DNA of 64,000 nt from Chitinophaga sp. (lineage in GTDB: Bacteria; Bacteroidota; Bacteroidia; Chitinophagales; Chitinophagaceae), in assembly GCF_017745275.1 (NCBI RefSeq), contig NZ_JAGHZS010000012.1, positions 118,687 to 182,686 on the forward strand. Reading direction: 5' to 3'. Below are positions 17,719-26,503 of this stretch, in pieces. Numbering within the stretch: the first letter of the stretch is position 1; each line of letters begins with the position of its first letter. A program made the position numbers and the translations under genes. Under the pieces are notes generated by a model. It saw only the letters and a list, made by a program, of their open reading frames with translations, was not told the origin of the DNA and searched no databases.

Positions 17719-18288
17719 TTAATTAATGATCCTTTTCCTGATCCGGCTGAGCGATTGTGGTGTGATGCCCAGGTAGCTGGAGATATATTTCTGGGGAATT
17801 TTGCGCATCACCTCCGGAGATTTTTGTAACAGATTTTGATAACGTTGTTCCGGGTTATAAAACAGCAGATCAGTGATCCGGTGTTTGGCTTCAAGGAAAA
17901 CAATATCCGCCATTTGCCTGCCGAACTTTAACCAGAAAATATCGCTTTCCATCAGACGTTCCAGTGCTGTTTTTTCAAAGATTAATACTTCGCAGTCCAG
18001 CAGGGCTTCTATAATAAATTCGGCTTTATGGCCGGTAATGTAGCTTTCATAGTCGCCAAAAAAATCGCCGTTTACCTGCAGTAAAAAGCTGATGTCTTCG
18101 CCACGGTCGTTGATACAATATGTTCTGACGGCGCCATTGATGATGTAGCCAAGCCAGTTGCAGGTGGTACGGCCATCGAATATGGTAGTATTCTTTTTAA
18201 AGACTTTTGTTTCCGAGATCGACAGGAATTCCTGGAAACGAACTTTGTCTAATGATAGCTTTGCTGCAAGATCCTGTTCATCAAGCAT
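17719..18288 (-). CDS. Crp/Fnr-family regulator (cyclic-nucleotide-binding domain)
   Basis: 189 residues from the chosen ATG at 18288 (MLDEQDLAAKLSLDKVRF); a reading from 18369 would add 27 residues across a likely promoter (TATCTTTA near 18310-18320). A beta-roll cNMP-like domain covers about residues 15-125 (IFDGRTTCNWLGYIINGAVR), and the C-terminus carries a short recognition segment, KYISSYLGITPQSLSRIRKR. No Fe-S Cys cluster is seen. It is divergent from the second Crp-like gene at 18429 and probably controls the monooxygenase gene downstream. Confidence 0.82.
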   Translation of the reverse strand: MLDEQDLAAKLSLDKVRFQEFLSISETKVFKKNTTIFDGRTTCNWLGYIINGAVRTYCINDRGEDISFLLQVNGDFFGDYESYITGHKAEFIIEALLDCEVLIFEKTALERLMESDIFWLKFGRQMADIVFLEAKHRITDLLFYNPEQRYQNLLQKSPEVMRKIPQKYISSYLGITPQSLSRIRKRIIN

Positions 18289-18428
18289 CTTTTTTTGATC
18301 TAAAGATAACCGATTTAAAGTTATCCTTCCTGGAACGACATGAAGCGCGGAAGCCGCCATTTGACCCACATCTCCGGAAAGTGTACCTACCTGGAAAACA
18401 GTTATGGAAATAGGGTTACCTTTATAGC

Positions 18429-19037
18429 ATGAAATTCTTTGGACCCATTTTAGAAGAAGCGGTACAATCTAACAGTCAGTATAAGAAGCTGCCGGCAGAC
18501 ACGGTGTTGGTGCAATCCAACAGCTATATCCGCGCTATACCACTGGTGCTGTCTGGAAGTATGCGGGTGATGCGGGAAGATGAAGATGGCCGGGAAATAC
18601 TGTTGTACTATATTAAGCCCGGTGAAAGCTGTATCATGTCTTTTCTGGCTGGTATCCACGACGATACCAGTAAAGTACGACTGATTGTGGAAGAAGAAGC
18701 GGAAGTACTGATGCTGCCTATAGAAAAGGCCAGCGAATGGATTAAAGTGTATCCCGAATGGACCGATTTCATCTTCAAATTGTATCACAAGCGTTTTGAA
18801 GAACTACTGGATGTGGTGAATGCGGTGGCTTTTCAGAAACTGGATGACCGCATCGTAGAGCTACTGAAGAAGAAAGCGCATGTTTATCAATCGAAAGAGT
18901 TTAACATTACGCATCAGCAACTGGCAGAAGAATTGGGTACTACCAGGGAAGTAGTATCCCGGCTGCTGAAACAAATGGAAAAGCAGCAACTGATCAGCCT
19001 TTCAAGGAATAAGATTGTTTTAAATTTCCCTATGTAA
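18429..19037 (+). CDS. Crp/Fnr-family regulator, likely controlling the sulfur operon
   Basis: 202 residues: an N-terminal cNMP-like roll (LPLVLSGSMRVMREDEDGREILLYYIKPGESC) and a full winged helix (HQQLAEELGTTREVVSRLLKQMEKQQL). Cys in ESCIMSF resembles positions seen in regulators that respond to sulfane sulfur or redox, but this is only suggestive. The gene directly precedes and is co-directional with the TauE/YeeE/YedE/MBL-rhodanese genes, whose promoter has a good -7 and a poor -33 element, as expected for an activated promoter. Confidence 0.85.
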   Translation: MKFFGPILEEAVQSNSQYKKLPADTVLVQSNSYIRAIPLVLSGSMRVMREDEDGREILLYYIKPGESCIMSFLAGIHDDTSKVRLIVEEEAEVLMLPIEKASEWIKVYPEWTDFIFKLYHKRFEELLDVVNAVAFQKLDDRIVELLKKKAHVYQSKEFNITHQQLAEELGTTREVVSRLLKQMEKQQLISLSRNKIVLNFPM

Positions 19038-19069
19038 CATAAGTCACCAAACTCCTCCTGTACACCTTT

Positions 19070-19077
19070 TACTTTTG
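19070..19077 (+). promoter_or_regulatory. -7 element of the sulfur operon promoter
   Basis: TACTTTTG at 19070-19077 lies 18 bases before the GTG start of the TauE gene. No TTG is found 19-20 bases upstream, which suggests dependence on an activator, plausibly the Crp-like protein just upstream. Confidence 0.5.
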
Positions 19078-19094
19078 TGCTATAAAACAGCAAC

Positions 19095-19886
19095 GTGGAA
19101 GTAATTGGTTACATAGCATCGGTATTTATTGGTTTGTCATTAGGACTAGTAGGGGGAGGGGGCTCTATTTTAACGGTGCCCATCTTAGTATACTTCTTTC
19201 ACATTGACCCATTAATTGCTACTACTTATTCTCTTTTTATCGTAGGCCTTACCAGTGCGGTGGGTGCGGGGAGTCATTTCCGGAAAGGTAATGTCGATTT
19301 TAAAATCGCTTTGATTTTCGGAGTGCCTTCACTGGCAGCGGTATTTGTAATGCGTAAGTGGGTGATGCCGGCAATACCGGAGCATTTGCTGCAGGTAGGA
19401 GATGTGCTGCTCAGCAAATCTGTTTTGCTGATGTTGGTATTTGCCATCTTAATGGTATTTGCGGCGATAGCCATGATGCGTAAAAGTAAGAACGTTGTTG
19501 TTCCTGCTGCTCCGGTCAGTTATACCCGCCTGATGGCGCAGGGTGTAGCTGTTGGCCTGATTACAGGATTTGTAGGTGTAGGTGGCGGTTTTCTCATTAT
19601 TCCTTCGCTTGTTTTATTTGGCGGGTTATCCATGAAAAAGGCAGTGGGTACATCTTTGATGGTGATGACTATCAGTTCCCTGTTAGGTATGCTGGGAGAC
19701 CTCAGCAGGCATGCTGCTTTCGATTACCTGTTCCTGGTATACTTTTCCCTGTTTGCTGTGGGAGGCATTATAGCAGGAAGTTATTTAACGAAATATACCA
19801 ATGATGCAAAGCTGAAACCAGTGTTCGGATGGTTTGTACTGGTAATGGGCATCTTTATTTTAATCAGCACTTTATATAATCAATAG
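19095..19886 (+). CDS. TauE/SafE-type sulfite (anion) exporter
   Basis: Inner-membrane permease of the TauE/SafE (DUF81) family, 263 residues with GTG start. About eight hydrophobic helices are arranged as two related halves. The family signature appears twice as a Gly-rich loop: SLGLVGGGGSILTVPIL near residue 15 and TGFVGVGGGFLIIPSLV near residue 157. Relatives export sulfite or sulfoacetate. Its position with YeeE/YedE and the persulfide-dioxygenase-like gene supports sulfite or thiosulfate export as the product of sulfide detoxification. Confidence 0.9.
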   Translation: MEVIGYIASVFIGLSLGLVGGGGSILTVPILVYFFHIDPLIATTYSLFIVGLTSAVGAGSHFRKGNVDFKIALIFGVPSLAAVFVMRKWVMPAIPEHLLQVGDVLLSKSVLLMLVFAILMVFAAIAMMRKSKNVVVPAAPVSYTRLMAQGVAVGLITGFVGVGGGFLIIPSLVLFGGLSMKKAVGTSLMVMTISSLLGMLGDLSRHAAFDYLFLVYFSLFAVGGIIAGSYLTKYTNDAKLKPVFGWFVLVMGIFILISTLYNQ

Positions 19887-19888
19887 CA

Positions 19889-20449
19889 ATGGATGTAATT
19901 ACACAACCCTGGCCCTGGTATATTGCGGGGCCGCTTATAGGACTTACTGTTCCTGTCTTGTTAATACTGGGGAACAAGACATTCGGGATATCGTCGGTAC
20001 TCCGGCATACCTGTGCTGCGTGTATACCAGCGAATATTAAATTTTTCCGGTACGACTGGAAGAAGGAAACCTGGAATTTGTTTTTTGCGCTGGGTATTAT
20101 ACTCGGGGGCTTTGTTGCTACTTATGCGTTATCTGTGCCGGGACCTGTTGATATCAATCCGCAAACGGTTAGCTTATTACAGCAATACGGTGTGAAAGAT
20201 TTCAGTGGCGTGTTACCGCAGGATATATTCAACTTTGGCCAGCTCTTTACCCTGCGTGGGTTTGCGCTAATAGTAGTTGGTGGATTCCTGGTTGGATTTG
20301 GCACTCGTTATGCCGGCGGATGCACGTCAGGGCATGCAATCATGGGTATTTCTTCTTTACAATGGCCTTCACTGGTAGCTACGTGTTGCTTTATGATAGG
20401 CGGATTTATTGCCAGCTGGTATCTTTTACCTTTTTTATTACAACTATGA
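19889..20449 (+). CDS. YeeE/YedE family transporter, first half-type protein
   Basis: 186-residue membrane protein of the YeeE/YedE (DUF395) family, relatives of which import thiosulfate. The conserved Cys motif GFGTRYAGGCTSGHAIMG is near residue 139, and a second Cys-containing segment (RHTCAACIPANIKFF) lies near residue 40. It starts two bases after the TauE stop, and its TGA overlaps the ATG of the next gene, so the two YeeE-type proteins are translationally coupled and probably form a heterodimer. Confidence 0.9.
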   Translation: MDVITQPWPWYIAGPLIGLTVPVLLILGNKTFGISSVLRHTCAACIPANIKFFRYDWKKETWNLFFALGIILGGFVATYALSVPGPVDINPQTVSLLQQYGVKDFSGVLPQDIFNFGQLFTLRGFALIVVGGFLVGFGTRYAGGCTSGHAIMGISSLQWPSLVATCCFMIGGFIASWYLLPFLLQL

Positions 20450-20856
20450 GAAATATAAAATTTTTAATAACGGGGCTGTTGTTTGGTATTATCCTCGTTA
20501 AGTCCCAGGTAGTGTCCTGGTTTCGTATCCAGGAGATGTTTCATTTGCAATCGTTTCACATGTACGGTGTCATCGGGAGTGCCATTATAGTGGGCATAGT
20601 CTCTATACAGGTGATCAAACGTTTTCAGATAAAAACGATCAACAGGGAAGCGATTACTATTCCGGATAAAAAGTTCCACTGGGGAAACGTATACGGTGGA
20701 TTAATATTTGGTGTGGGCTGGGCAATTACCGGTGCTTGTCCGGGGCCTTTACTGGCGCAGGTTGGGAGCGGTTTCCTGGTCATCTCCATTACTTTATTGA
20801 GTGCCATTGCCGGCACCTGGGTATATGGATTAATACGTGAAAAATTACCTCATTAA
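20446..20856 (+). CDS. YeeE/YedE family transporter, second half-type protein (DUF6691-like)
   Basis: 136-residue membrane protein with about four hydrophobic segments and the counterpart motif GVGWAITGACPGPLLAQVG near residue 95. The start at 20446 overlaps the preceding stop (ATGA); a longer frame from 20320 lies inside the upstream gene and is rejected. Together with the preceding gene it makes the two-subunit form of a transporter that is one chain in Escherichia coli. It probably carries thiosulfate or another sulfur anion. Confidence 0.9.
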   Translation: MRNIKFLITGLLFGIILVKSQVVSWFRIQEMFHLQSFHMYGVIGSAIIVGIVSIQVIKRFQIKTINREAITIPDKKFHWGNVYGGLIFGVGWAITGACPGPLLAQVGSGFLVISITLLSAIAGTWVYGLIREKLPH

Positions 20857-20866
20857 ATGTATAATT

Positions 20867-22201
20867 ATGAAGATTAAACAGTTTGAAGATATTGGATTAG
20901 CGCAGTATGGATATGCGATCAGTAATGAAGCAGAACGTACCATGGTACTGATAGATCCTGCGAGAGATATGGCGCCATACCTGGCGTATGCAGCAGAAGA
21001 ACAGGCTACTATTGTGGGCGTGATAGAAACGCATCCGCATGCGGATTTTGTAAGTAGTCATCTGGCATTGCATCAGCAAACCGGCGCTACTATTTATTGT
21101 TCCCGGCTGGTAGGTGCTGCTTATCCACATCAGTCGTTTGATGATGGAGATGAAATTGTGCTGGGCAATATCCGGTTGAAAGCTGTGAACACGCCTGGGC
21201 ACTCTCCGGATAGCATCAGCATTGTATTGGAAGAAGAAGGGCGTAATAAAGCAGTATTCACCGGAGATACATTGTTCGTGGGCGATTGTGGCAGACCGGA
21301 CCTTCGCGAGAACGTGGGGAATATCACCGCAAAACGAACAGAACTGGCGAAGCAGATGTATGATTCGTTGCATAATAAGCTCATGTTATTGGAAGACGAT
21401 GTGCTGGTGTATCCGGCACACGGGGCAGGGACTTTGTGCGGTAAATCTCTTGGAAAAGAAAAATACAGCACTATAGGTATTGAAAAAGTGAATAACTGGT
21501 CGCTGCAGGAAATGAGTGTAGACGTGTTCGTTAGTGCGTTAACCGAAGGACAACCTTTTATTCCTGCTTACTTTCCTTATGATGTGGACCTGAATAAGAG
21601 GGGAGCAGAAGACCAGGTGCATACTATAGCGAGGGTGCCACGTGGGGCGCAGGGAACGCCGGATGAAAATGTGGTGGTGATAGATACCAGGGCAGAAGCG
21701 GCTTTCAAGGAACATCATTTACCGGGCGCTTTGAACCTGCAAAATGGTGGCAAGTTTGAAACATGGCTCGGAAGTATTATAACGCCGGGTGAGCCTTTCT
21801 ACCTGGTAGCAGCTAACCGGGAGATACTGGAGGAGTTAATTGTCCGCACTGCTAAAATTGGCTATGAGGCTTTTATAGCAAAGGCTTTTGTTTTTGAAGA
21901 TGGAAAAGAAAGTATGGTACCAATAAATGTGGAGGATTTTGCCACCAATCTTTCCGGTTATACTATTGTAGACGTAAGGAATGGCAGTGAAGTGAAGGAA
22001 CATCGGTTTTTTGACCAGGCATTGGCTATTCCATTACCTGAATTAAGACAAAGAGTAGCGGAGATTCCGTTGGATAAGCCTATAGTAGTACATTGCGCCG
22101 GTGGCTACCGGAGTGCTGCCGGAAGTAGTATTATTCAGGCGGCGGTAGGTAATAGTGTGAAAGTGTTCGACCTGGGAGAAAACATTAAACGATTTCAGTA
22201 G
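20867..22201 (+). CDS. MBL-fold/rhodanese fusion, persulfide-dioxygenase-like
   Basis: 444 residues: a metallo-beta-lactamase domain (about 1-240), an inactive rhodanese (about 260-350) and an active one (about 355-444). The metal motif is THPHADFVSSH; Phe after Asp is the form I associate with CstB-like and rhodanese-fused enzymes. Further metal ligands are in NTPGHSPDS, FTGDTLFVGDCGRPD and VYPAHGAG. The catalytic Cys of the last rhodanese is in VVHCAGGYRSAAG. The first lacks a Cys. It would oxidise low-molecular-weight persulfide to sulfite and move sulfur, completing a sulfide/sulfane-sulfur detoxification operon with TauE. The start at 20867 is 10 bases after the upstream stop. Confidence 0.9.
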   Translation: MKIKQFEDIGLAQYGYAISNEAERTMVLIDPARDMAPYLAYAAEEQATIVGVIETHPHADFVSSHLALHQQTGATIYCSRLVGAAYPHQSFDDGDEIVLGNIRLKAVNTPGHSPDSISIVLEEEGRNKAVFTGDTLFVGDCGRPDLRENVGNITAKRTELAKQMYDSLHNKLMLLEDDVLVYPAHGAGTLCGKSLGKEKYSTIGIEKVNNWSLQEMSVDVFVSALTEGQPFIPAYFPYDVDLNKRGAEDQVHTIARVPRGAQGTPDENVVVIDTRAEAAFKEHHLPGALNLQNGGKFETWLGSIITPGEPFYLVAANREILEELIVRTAKIGYEAFIAKAFVFEDGKESMVPINVEDFATNLSGYTIVDVRNGSEVKEHRFFDQALAIPLPELRQRVAEIPLDKPIVVHCAGGYRSAAGSSIIQAAVGNSVKVFDLGENIKRFQ

Positions 22202-22211
22202 ATAGAAAAAG

Positions 22212-22256
22212 GGGCCTTCTGTGATTTGGGATAATGATGGATAAGAGAGAAGGCCC
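22212..22256. terminator. Shared hairpin between convergent genes
   Basis: GGGCCTTCT (22212-22220) pairs with AGAAGGCCC (22248-22256) across a 27-base loop, between the rhodanese gene and the leftward lipoprotein gene. Confidence 0.55.
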
Positions 22257-22273
22257 TAATGTTGTGTAACGTT

Positions 22274-22834
22274 CTATTCCGGATCGCTTATATTCAGCAA
22301 TTTAAATTCGCCTTTTATCCGTACGTGTTCCTGGTTGGGACCACATGTGTTAACTTCATATAGCGTTGCAGTGAAGGTTCCTTCTACATATCCTCCTGTG
22401 CCTTTAAATACGTCGAAAGGCTTTCCTATTTTCGTGATAGTAACTTCACCGTCTGCGTATTTGAAACCACCTTGCTGGCAATCTGGTATATATGAGTTGC
22501 CGTATGATTTACCTTTTGTGCCGTTACTGAATTGAATATCCGCCTGACCTGCCTGGCCGGCATCGCCCATCTTAAACGTGCCAGGTTGCTTGCCGTTAAA
22601 TACGATCAACACGTGCGAATTGTCTTTCGTGAGTCCTGAAGTAGGACCTGTTTTATTTTCTGTTTGGGTATAGGCAGAATTACCACCTGCTGTGTAAGGG
22701 GTGCCATCTACTGTCCAGGTGATAGTGCTTTCATCTTTAAAGACCGCTGGTTTAGCCGGTTCATCTTTTTCACATGCTCCCATAAAAACAGTGAGCAATA
22801 AAAAGCCATAATGAATGAGAGGAATCTTTTTCAT
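22274..22834 (-). CDS. DUF6252-like lipoprotein
   Basis: 186 residues from the ATG at 22834 (MKKIPLIHYGFLLLTVFMGAC); Cys at residue 21 is the probable lipid site. The mature domain STITWTVDGTPYTAGGNSAY and the C-terminal YVEGTFTATLYEVNTCGPNQ follow the pattern of DUF6252-type Bacteroidota lipoproteins, a beta-sandwich of unknown function. An upstream in-frame ATG at 22867 would place 11 residues before the signal peptide and is not used. Confidence 0.75.
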   Translation of the reverse strand: MKKIPLIHYGFLLLTVFMGACEKDEPAKPAVFKDESTITWTVDGTPYTAGGNSAYTQTENKTGPTSGLTKDNSHVLIVFNGKQPGTFKMGDAGQAGQADIQFSNGTKGKSYGNSYIPDCQQGGFKYADGEVTITKIGKPFDVFKGTGGYVEGTFTATLYEVNTCGPNQEHVRIKGEFKLLNISDPE

Positions 22835-22867
22835 AATGTGGTTATTTAGGATACTAAATAAGTACAT

Positions 22868-23231
22868 CTTTCGGAGGTAAAAATGAATGGTAGATAGTAA
22901 CAGGACTTTGATCGGTATTCTACTTATAGAGGGGCTAAATGGTGTTTGTCGATGAACCTGTTTTAATGGGAAGGCGCTCGTTTAATATCATGCCAGTTTT
23001 TGAGATGACCAGCTGATAAATGATAAATTTTATAAAATACTATTTTATAATAATATATATAATATTTTATGTAAAATAATTGCCAATCCCAAAGCTTTCT
23101 TGTGCATTTTCTGTTCATCTTTTGCGCTTATTCATTTTGTTCATTACACCACGTAATCCGCTATGGCGCTGATTATTCGGTTACATTAGTTGTACCGAAC
23201 CGAATTTCCCATTTAGCGACCATTATCCCTT
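22868..23231. other. Divergent intergenic region with an AT-rich block
   Basis: About 360 bases between the leftward lipoprotein gene and the adhesin operon. The block 23019-23075 is nearly pure A/T and contains repeated ATTTTAT/ATAAAAT units in both orientations, a possible site for an AT-hook or nucleoid protein. A -7-like CATCTTTTG lies at about 23116-23124. No gene is seen. Confidence 0.45.
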
Positions 23232-24665
23232 ATGCGATTCCCGTTGAATGCCTTGAATGCAATACTCATAGGAACGTTACCTGGAAATAACAGGAGGACG
23301 GGGTACGCTATTTTATTCACGCTATTTTCTTTCTTCTTTTTATCCTCATTCGTTCATGCGCAGAGCAGCAGTTGCCCGGTTCCACAAATCAGGAAATATG
23401 CATCCGGTCAAAAAACAGAAACGGTGTTGGGAAGTACATCGGGTGACGCCAACGCAGCAGATGGAAATCCCGCTACACAGTCTACCTTAAATACATTGGC
23501 GATACTTGGCATTACCTACGCAAAGCAGTATCTCAATTTTGATGCAACCATTGCTGCCGGTACGCCCGTGAGTGTAAAAATCGCCTATCCTTCCAATCTG
23601 GTGGGATTAGGTTCTGCAGTAACTATACAACCCTTTATTTATAATAGTTCGCATGTGGAAACTGCAGTAGGCGTAGCCTATACAGCGAGTGCGCTCTTAT
23701 CCGTTGCCAGTGGCTCCGGTGATATGGAAGTAATGCTTACCCCTAAAGATGCTGCCGGCAACCCGGTAGCTTATGACGGTGTATGGATAAAGCTGACAGG
23801 CCTGTTATCCGCAGGACTCAGCATGGGCGTTTATGATGCATGGATACTGCAGAATGCACCGGCCAATACCAATTGTTACCAGGCTATAGATGTGCTGGCA
23901 GGCGTTCGCGCAGGACAACTCGCTTTACTGAATGCCACCGGCTGGGTGGATAACCCATGGCTCGCCATTGACAATGATCCTACACTGGCTACTTATGCGC
24001 AACTTAACACCGGTGTAAAAGTGTTAAGCGATGTATTCGAAACAGTGGTATTCAACACCAATGCCAAACCCGGAGATTCCGTGTATATCGTACTGCAGGA
24101 TGCCGGTGCCGCATTGCTGGACCTCAACCTGCTAACCGGCTTTCAGATACAACCCATGCTGGGCAATACGCCGGTAGGCAGCCCGATTACCAATAGCAGT
24201 ACGCTACTCAACCTACGACTGCTAGGTGGTCCCGGCCAGAAATATATATTGTCTGCCGCCATTCCTGCTGCGTTTGATCGCATAGATATCCAATTGGGAG
24301 GACTGGTGGGAGCACTCAGTGCATTGAGAATTTATGATGTCAGAATCGTAGCGCCCGCACCTGCTTTGTCGCTACAACTAAACGGCATTCCTAATCCCGG
24401 CCCTATCTGTATCAACGATGTTGGAAAAATAAAATTCACCGTAACAAATGCAGATGCCTGCGCAGTATATAACTGGTATAAATCAGATGGTACCCTGTTG
24501 TTGGGAAACAGCCTGACGTTTACACCTGCCATTACCACCGCAGGTAACTATACGTATTATGTAGAAGCCATCAGGAGTGGATGTAGCGGGAATGTAAAAA
24601 ATCGTGTGCCCGTTTCCGTTACTGTGGCCCCGCGTCCCGGATCACCTTCATTAACAATACAATAA
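23232..24665 (+). CDS. Large secreted protein with Ig-like C-terminal domain
   Basis: 477 residues with a long N-region followed by a signal peptide core (YAILFTLFSFFFLSSFVHAQ). The body is a beta-rich repeat region with two related units: SSSCPVPQIRKYASGQ..., and NCYQAIDVLAGVRAGQLALL with a following TGVKVLSDVFETVVFN section. An Ig-like unit near the end contains CAVYNWYKSDGTLLLGNSLTF. It stops at PRPGSPSLTIQ, the kind of linker that normally joins Ig repeats. No T9SS sorting domain is present. It heads a four-gene operon (gaps 12, 9 and 5 bases) ending in PorP/SprF, so it is probably an external partner of that system. Confidence 0.75.
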   Translation: MRFPLNALNAILIGTLPGNNRRTGYAILFTLFSFFFLSSFVHAQSSSCPVPQIRKYASGQKTETVLGSTSGDANAADGNPATQSTLNTLAILGITYAKQYLNFDATIAAGTPVSVKIAYPSNLVGLGSAVTIQPFIYNSSHVETAVGVAYTASALLSVASGSGDMEVMLTPKDAAGNPVAYDGVWIKLTGLLSAGLSMGVYDAWILQNAPANTNCYQAIDVLAGVRAGQLALLNATGWVDNPWLAIDNDPTLATYAQLNTGVKVLSDVFETVVFNTNAKPGDSVYIVLQDAGAALLDLNLLTGFQIQPMLGNTPVGSPITNSSTLLNLRLLGGPGQKYILSAAIPAAFDRIDIQLGGLVGALSALRIYDVRIVAPAPALSLQLNGIPNPGPICINDVGKIKFTVTNADACAVYNWYKSDGTLLLGNSLTFTPAITTAGNYTYYVEAIRSGCSGNVKNRVPVSVTVAPRPGSPSLTIQ

Positions 24666-24677
24666 AACCCTTGACAT

Positions 24678-25553
24678 ATGAAAATTGCTACATTCGAAAT
24701 GCGCCGTTTTTTACTGATCCCTGTTACCTGTTTACTCATGGTATTAATGGCAATGAGTACTACACAAGTAAATGCACAAACCATTAAACTGCCATCAGAT
24801 CTATCTGTTGGTAACGATCCCAAACAAGGTACTTCTACCAGTACTGGTAGTACTTTGTTTTGTGCGGCTGCTTCCGGCTTTACGCTAAAGTCCACTACTG
24901 CAGACAACAGTGTTACACCTGCGGTAAATTATACCAGCTGGGCCTGGTCAGAACTGGACCCCGCAGGTACAGCAGGCGCTTTACCTGCAGGAACTGCCAC
25001 AGCTACCAACGAAAAACTGGTAGTCACCTCTGCCACTCCGGGATGGCATACCTACCAGGTAATTGCTTCTACCGGTACGGCAGGCTGTCCGGCTGATCCC
25101 GTACTTTTTACAGTGTTTGTATTACCTGATCTCTCCATTACTTCTTCCATAGATCCATCAACACCTTCTTTGACTTATTGCGCGGCCAGTGGGGCACCAA
25201 CAGGAGCCAATGCCATTACGTTGAAAAGCGCGGTGTCATTTGCTACTGCGCTAAGAACCATTACAGGGCTCAGATCACTGGCTGTAACAAACTTTGACCT
25301 CACGTATGTTTGGACCAAAGAAGACCTGGCAACCGGTACTAAAACAACCGTAGGTACTAACGCTGCCACCTATACGGTAGATGATGCAGCAAGTAGCACT
25401 GGTGGTGCAGAAAAGAAATATAAATACAGTGTACAGGTGGCTTATACAATGAAAACCTGCGGTACCTATACCGCTACTACCCAGTACAACAGTACCGATG
25501 CTACTATCACGGTCACTCCTAAACCAGGTGCACCAACTATTACCATCGAGTAA
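24678..25553 (+). CDS. Secreted Ig-like protein, adhesin operon
   Basis: 291 residues with signal peptide (RRFLLIPVTCLLMVLMAMSTTQVNAQ); the start could be the internal Met at 24699. Two Ig-like units are suggested by VNYTSWAWSELDPAGTAG and LTYVWTKEDLATGTKTTVG, with conserved Cys residues. The C-terminus, TPKPGAPTITIE, closely repeats the end of the preceding protein. No sorting domain is seen. The gene lies 12 bases after the previous stop and 9 before the next start, so it is certainly co-transcribed. Confidence 0.75.
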   Translation: MKIATFEMRRFLLIPVTCLLMVLMAMSTTQVNAQTIKLPSDLSVGNDPKQGTSTSTGSTLFCAAASGFTLKSTTADNSVTPAVNYTSWAWSELDPAGTAGALPAGTATATNEKLVVTSATPGWHTYQVIASTGTAGCPADPVLFTVFVLPDLSITSSIDPSTPSLTYCAASGAPTGANAITLKSAVSFATALRTITGLRSLAVTNFDLTYVWTKEDLATGTKTTVGTNAATYTVDDAASSTGGAEKKYKYSVQVAYTMKTCGTYTATTQYNSTDATITVTPKPGAPTITIE

Positions 25554-25562
25554 TAAGCACAT

Positions 25563-26498
25563 ATGCGGGGGAAAATATCTGTCATTATCCTGGTCCTGAG
25601 CTGGTGGACGGCTGTAGCCATGGCGCAGTCGCCACCGGTCAGGTACATTATGCCCGGTCAGCAGGTGAAACTCACGGCCAACCCGGTGAATGCTCCCCGG
25701 TACCAATGGTACCGGGATGGCATCGCCATCACTGGCGCGTTTTTACCGGAGTATACCACTGCAACGCCAGGCAGATATACGGTAGAAGTATATAACGGAG
25801 AAGGATGTGTGTCGGACTTGTCCAGCCCCGTTATCATTGCAGAAATCACCGGCAGGGGACCAGATGCAGATATGCAGATCAACAAAACCGCCGATAATGG
25901 TACGTTTAAAATAAACAGCACCTTCAGTTATTATCTTACCGTAGTAAACAATGGTCCCGCAGATGCAACAGGGATCACGGTTACAGACAAGCTGCCGCGA
26001 CAGGTAACGCTGGACTTACTGTCTGTTCCCACAATGGGCGCCGCTACCTATCAATCACAGGATCATACCGTATTGTGGAAAATGAACGGTCTGCAGGCAG
26101 GACAAACTGCCTCCCTGGCCATCCGGGTGAAAGTATTGGAGGCCGGGCAAATTACCAATACGGCTACTGTTTCCGCGGCTGAAAAAGATAATGTACTACC
26201 CAACAACAACAGCACCCATCAACTGTTGATATTACCCTTGCACATTCCTAACGCCATTACGCCTAATGGTGATGGCGTAAATGATGTATTCGTGATTAGC
26301 GGATTAGAACAATATCCGGAAAATGAATTAACGATTTTGAATCGCTGGGGTAATCATGTATTTGAACAAAAAGGATATACACAAAATTGGAGTGGCAAAG
26401 GATTGAATGAAGGGACCTATTTCTACCTGCTACGCGTTAAAGATGGAAATGGCCGCTGGCAAGAGTTTAAAGGTTATATCACGTTGTTAAAACCATAA
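25563..26498 (+). CDS. Secreted protein with DUF11 and gliding-motility C-terminal (CHU_C) domain
   Basis: 311 residues. A signal peptide (ISVIILVLSWWTAVAMAQ) precedes an Ig-like unit (PRYQWYRDGIAITGAFLPEY). A DUF11 repeat follows (about 105-215, ADMQINKTADNGTFKIN and YLTVVNNGPADATGITVTD). The C-terminal domain has IPNAITPNGDGVNDVFVISG and ELTILNRWGNHVFEQ, the CHU_C type B sorting domain that directs export through the type IX system. It is the only one of the three exported proteins with that domain. PorP/SprF follows 5 bases later. Confidence 0.88.
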   Translation: MRGKISVIILVLSWWTAVAMAQSPPVRYIMPGQQVKLTANPVNAPRYQWYRDGIAITGAFLPEYTTATPGRYTVEVYNGEGCVSDLSSPVIIAEITGRGPDADMQINKTADNGTFKINSTFSYYLTVVNNGPADATGITVTDKLPRQVTLDLLSVPTMGAATYQSQDHTVLWKMNGLQAGQTASLAIRVKVLEAGQITNTATVSAAEKDNVLPNNNSTHQLLILPLHIPNAITPNGDGVNDVFVISGLEQYPENELTILNRWGNHVFEQKGYTQNWSGKGLNEGTYFYLLRVKDGNGRWQEFKGYITLLKP

Positions 26499-26503
26499 CA
26501 ACT

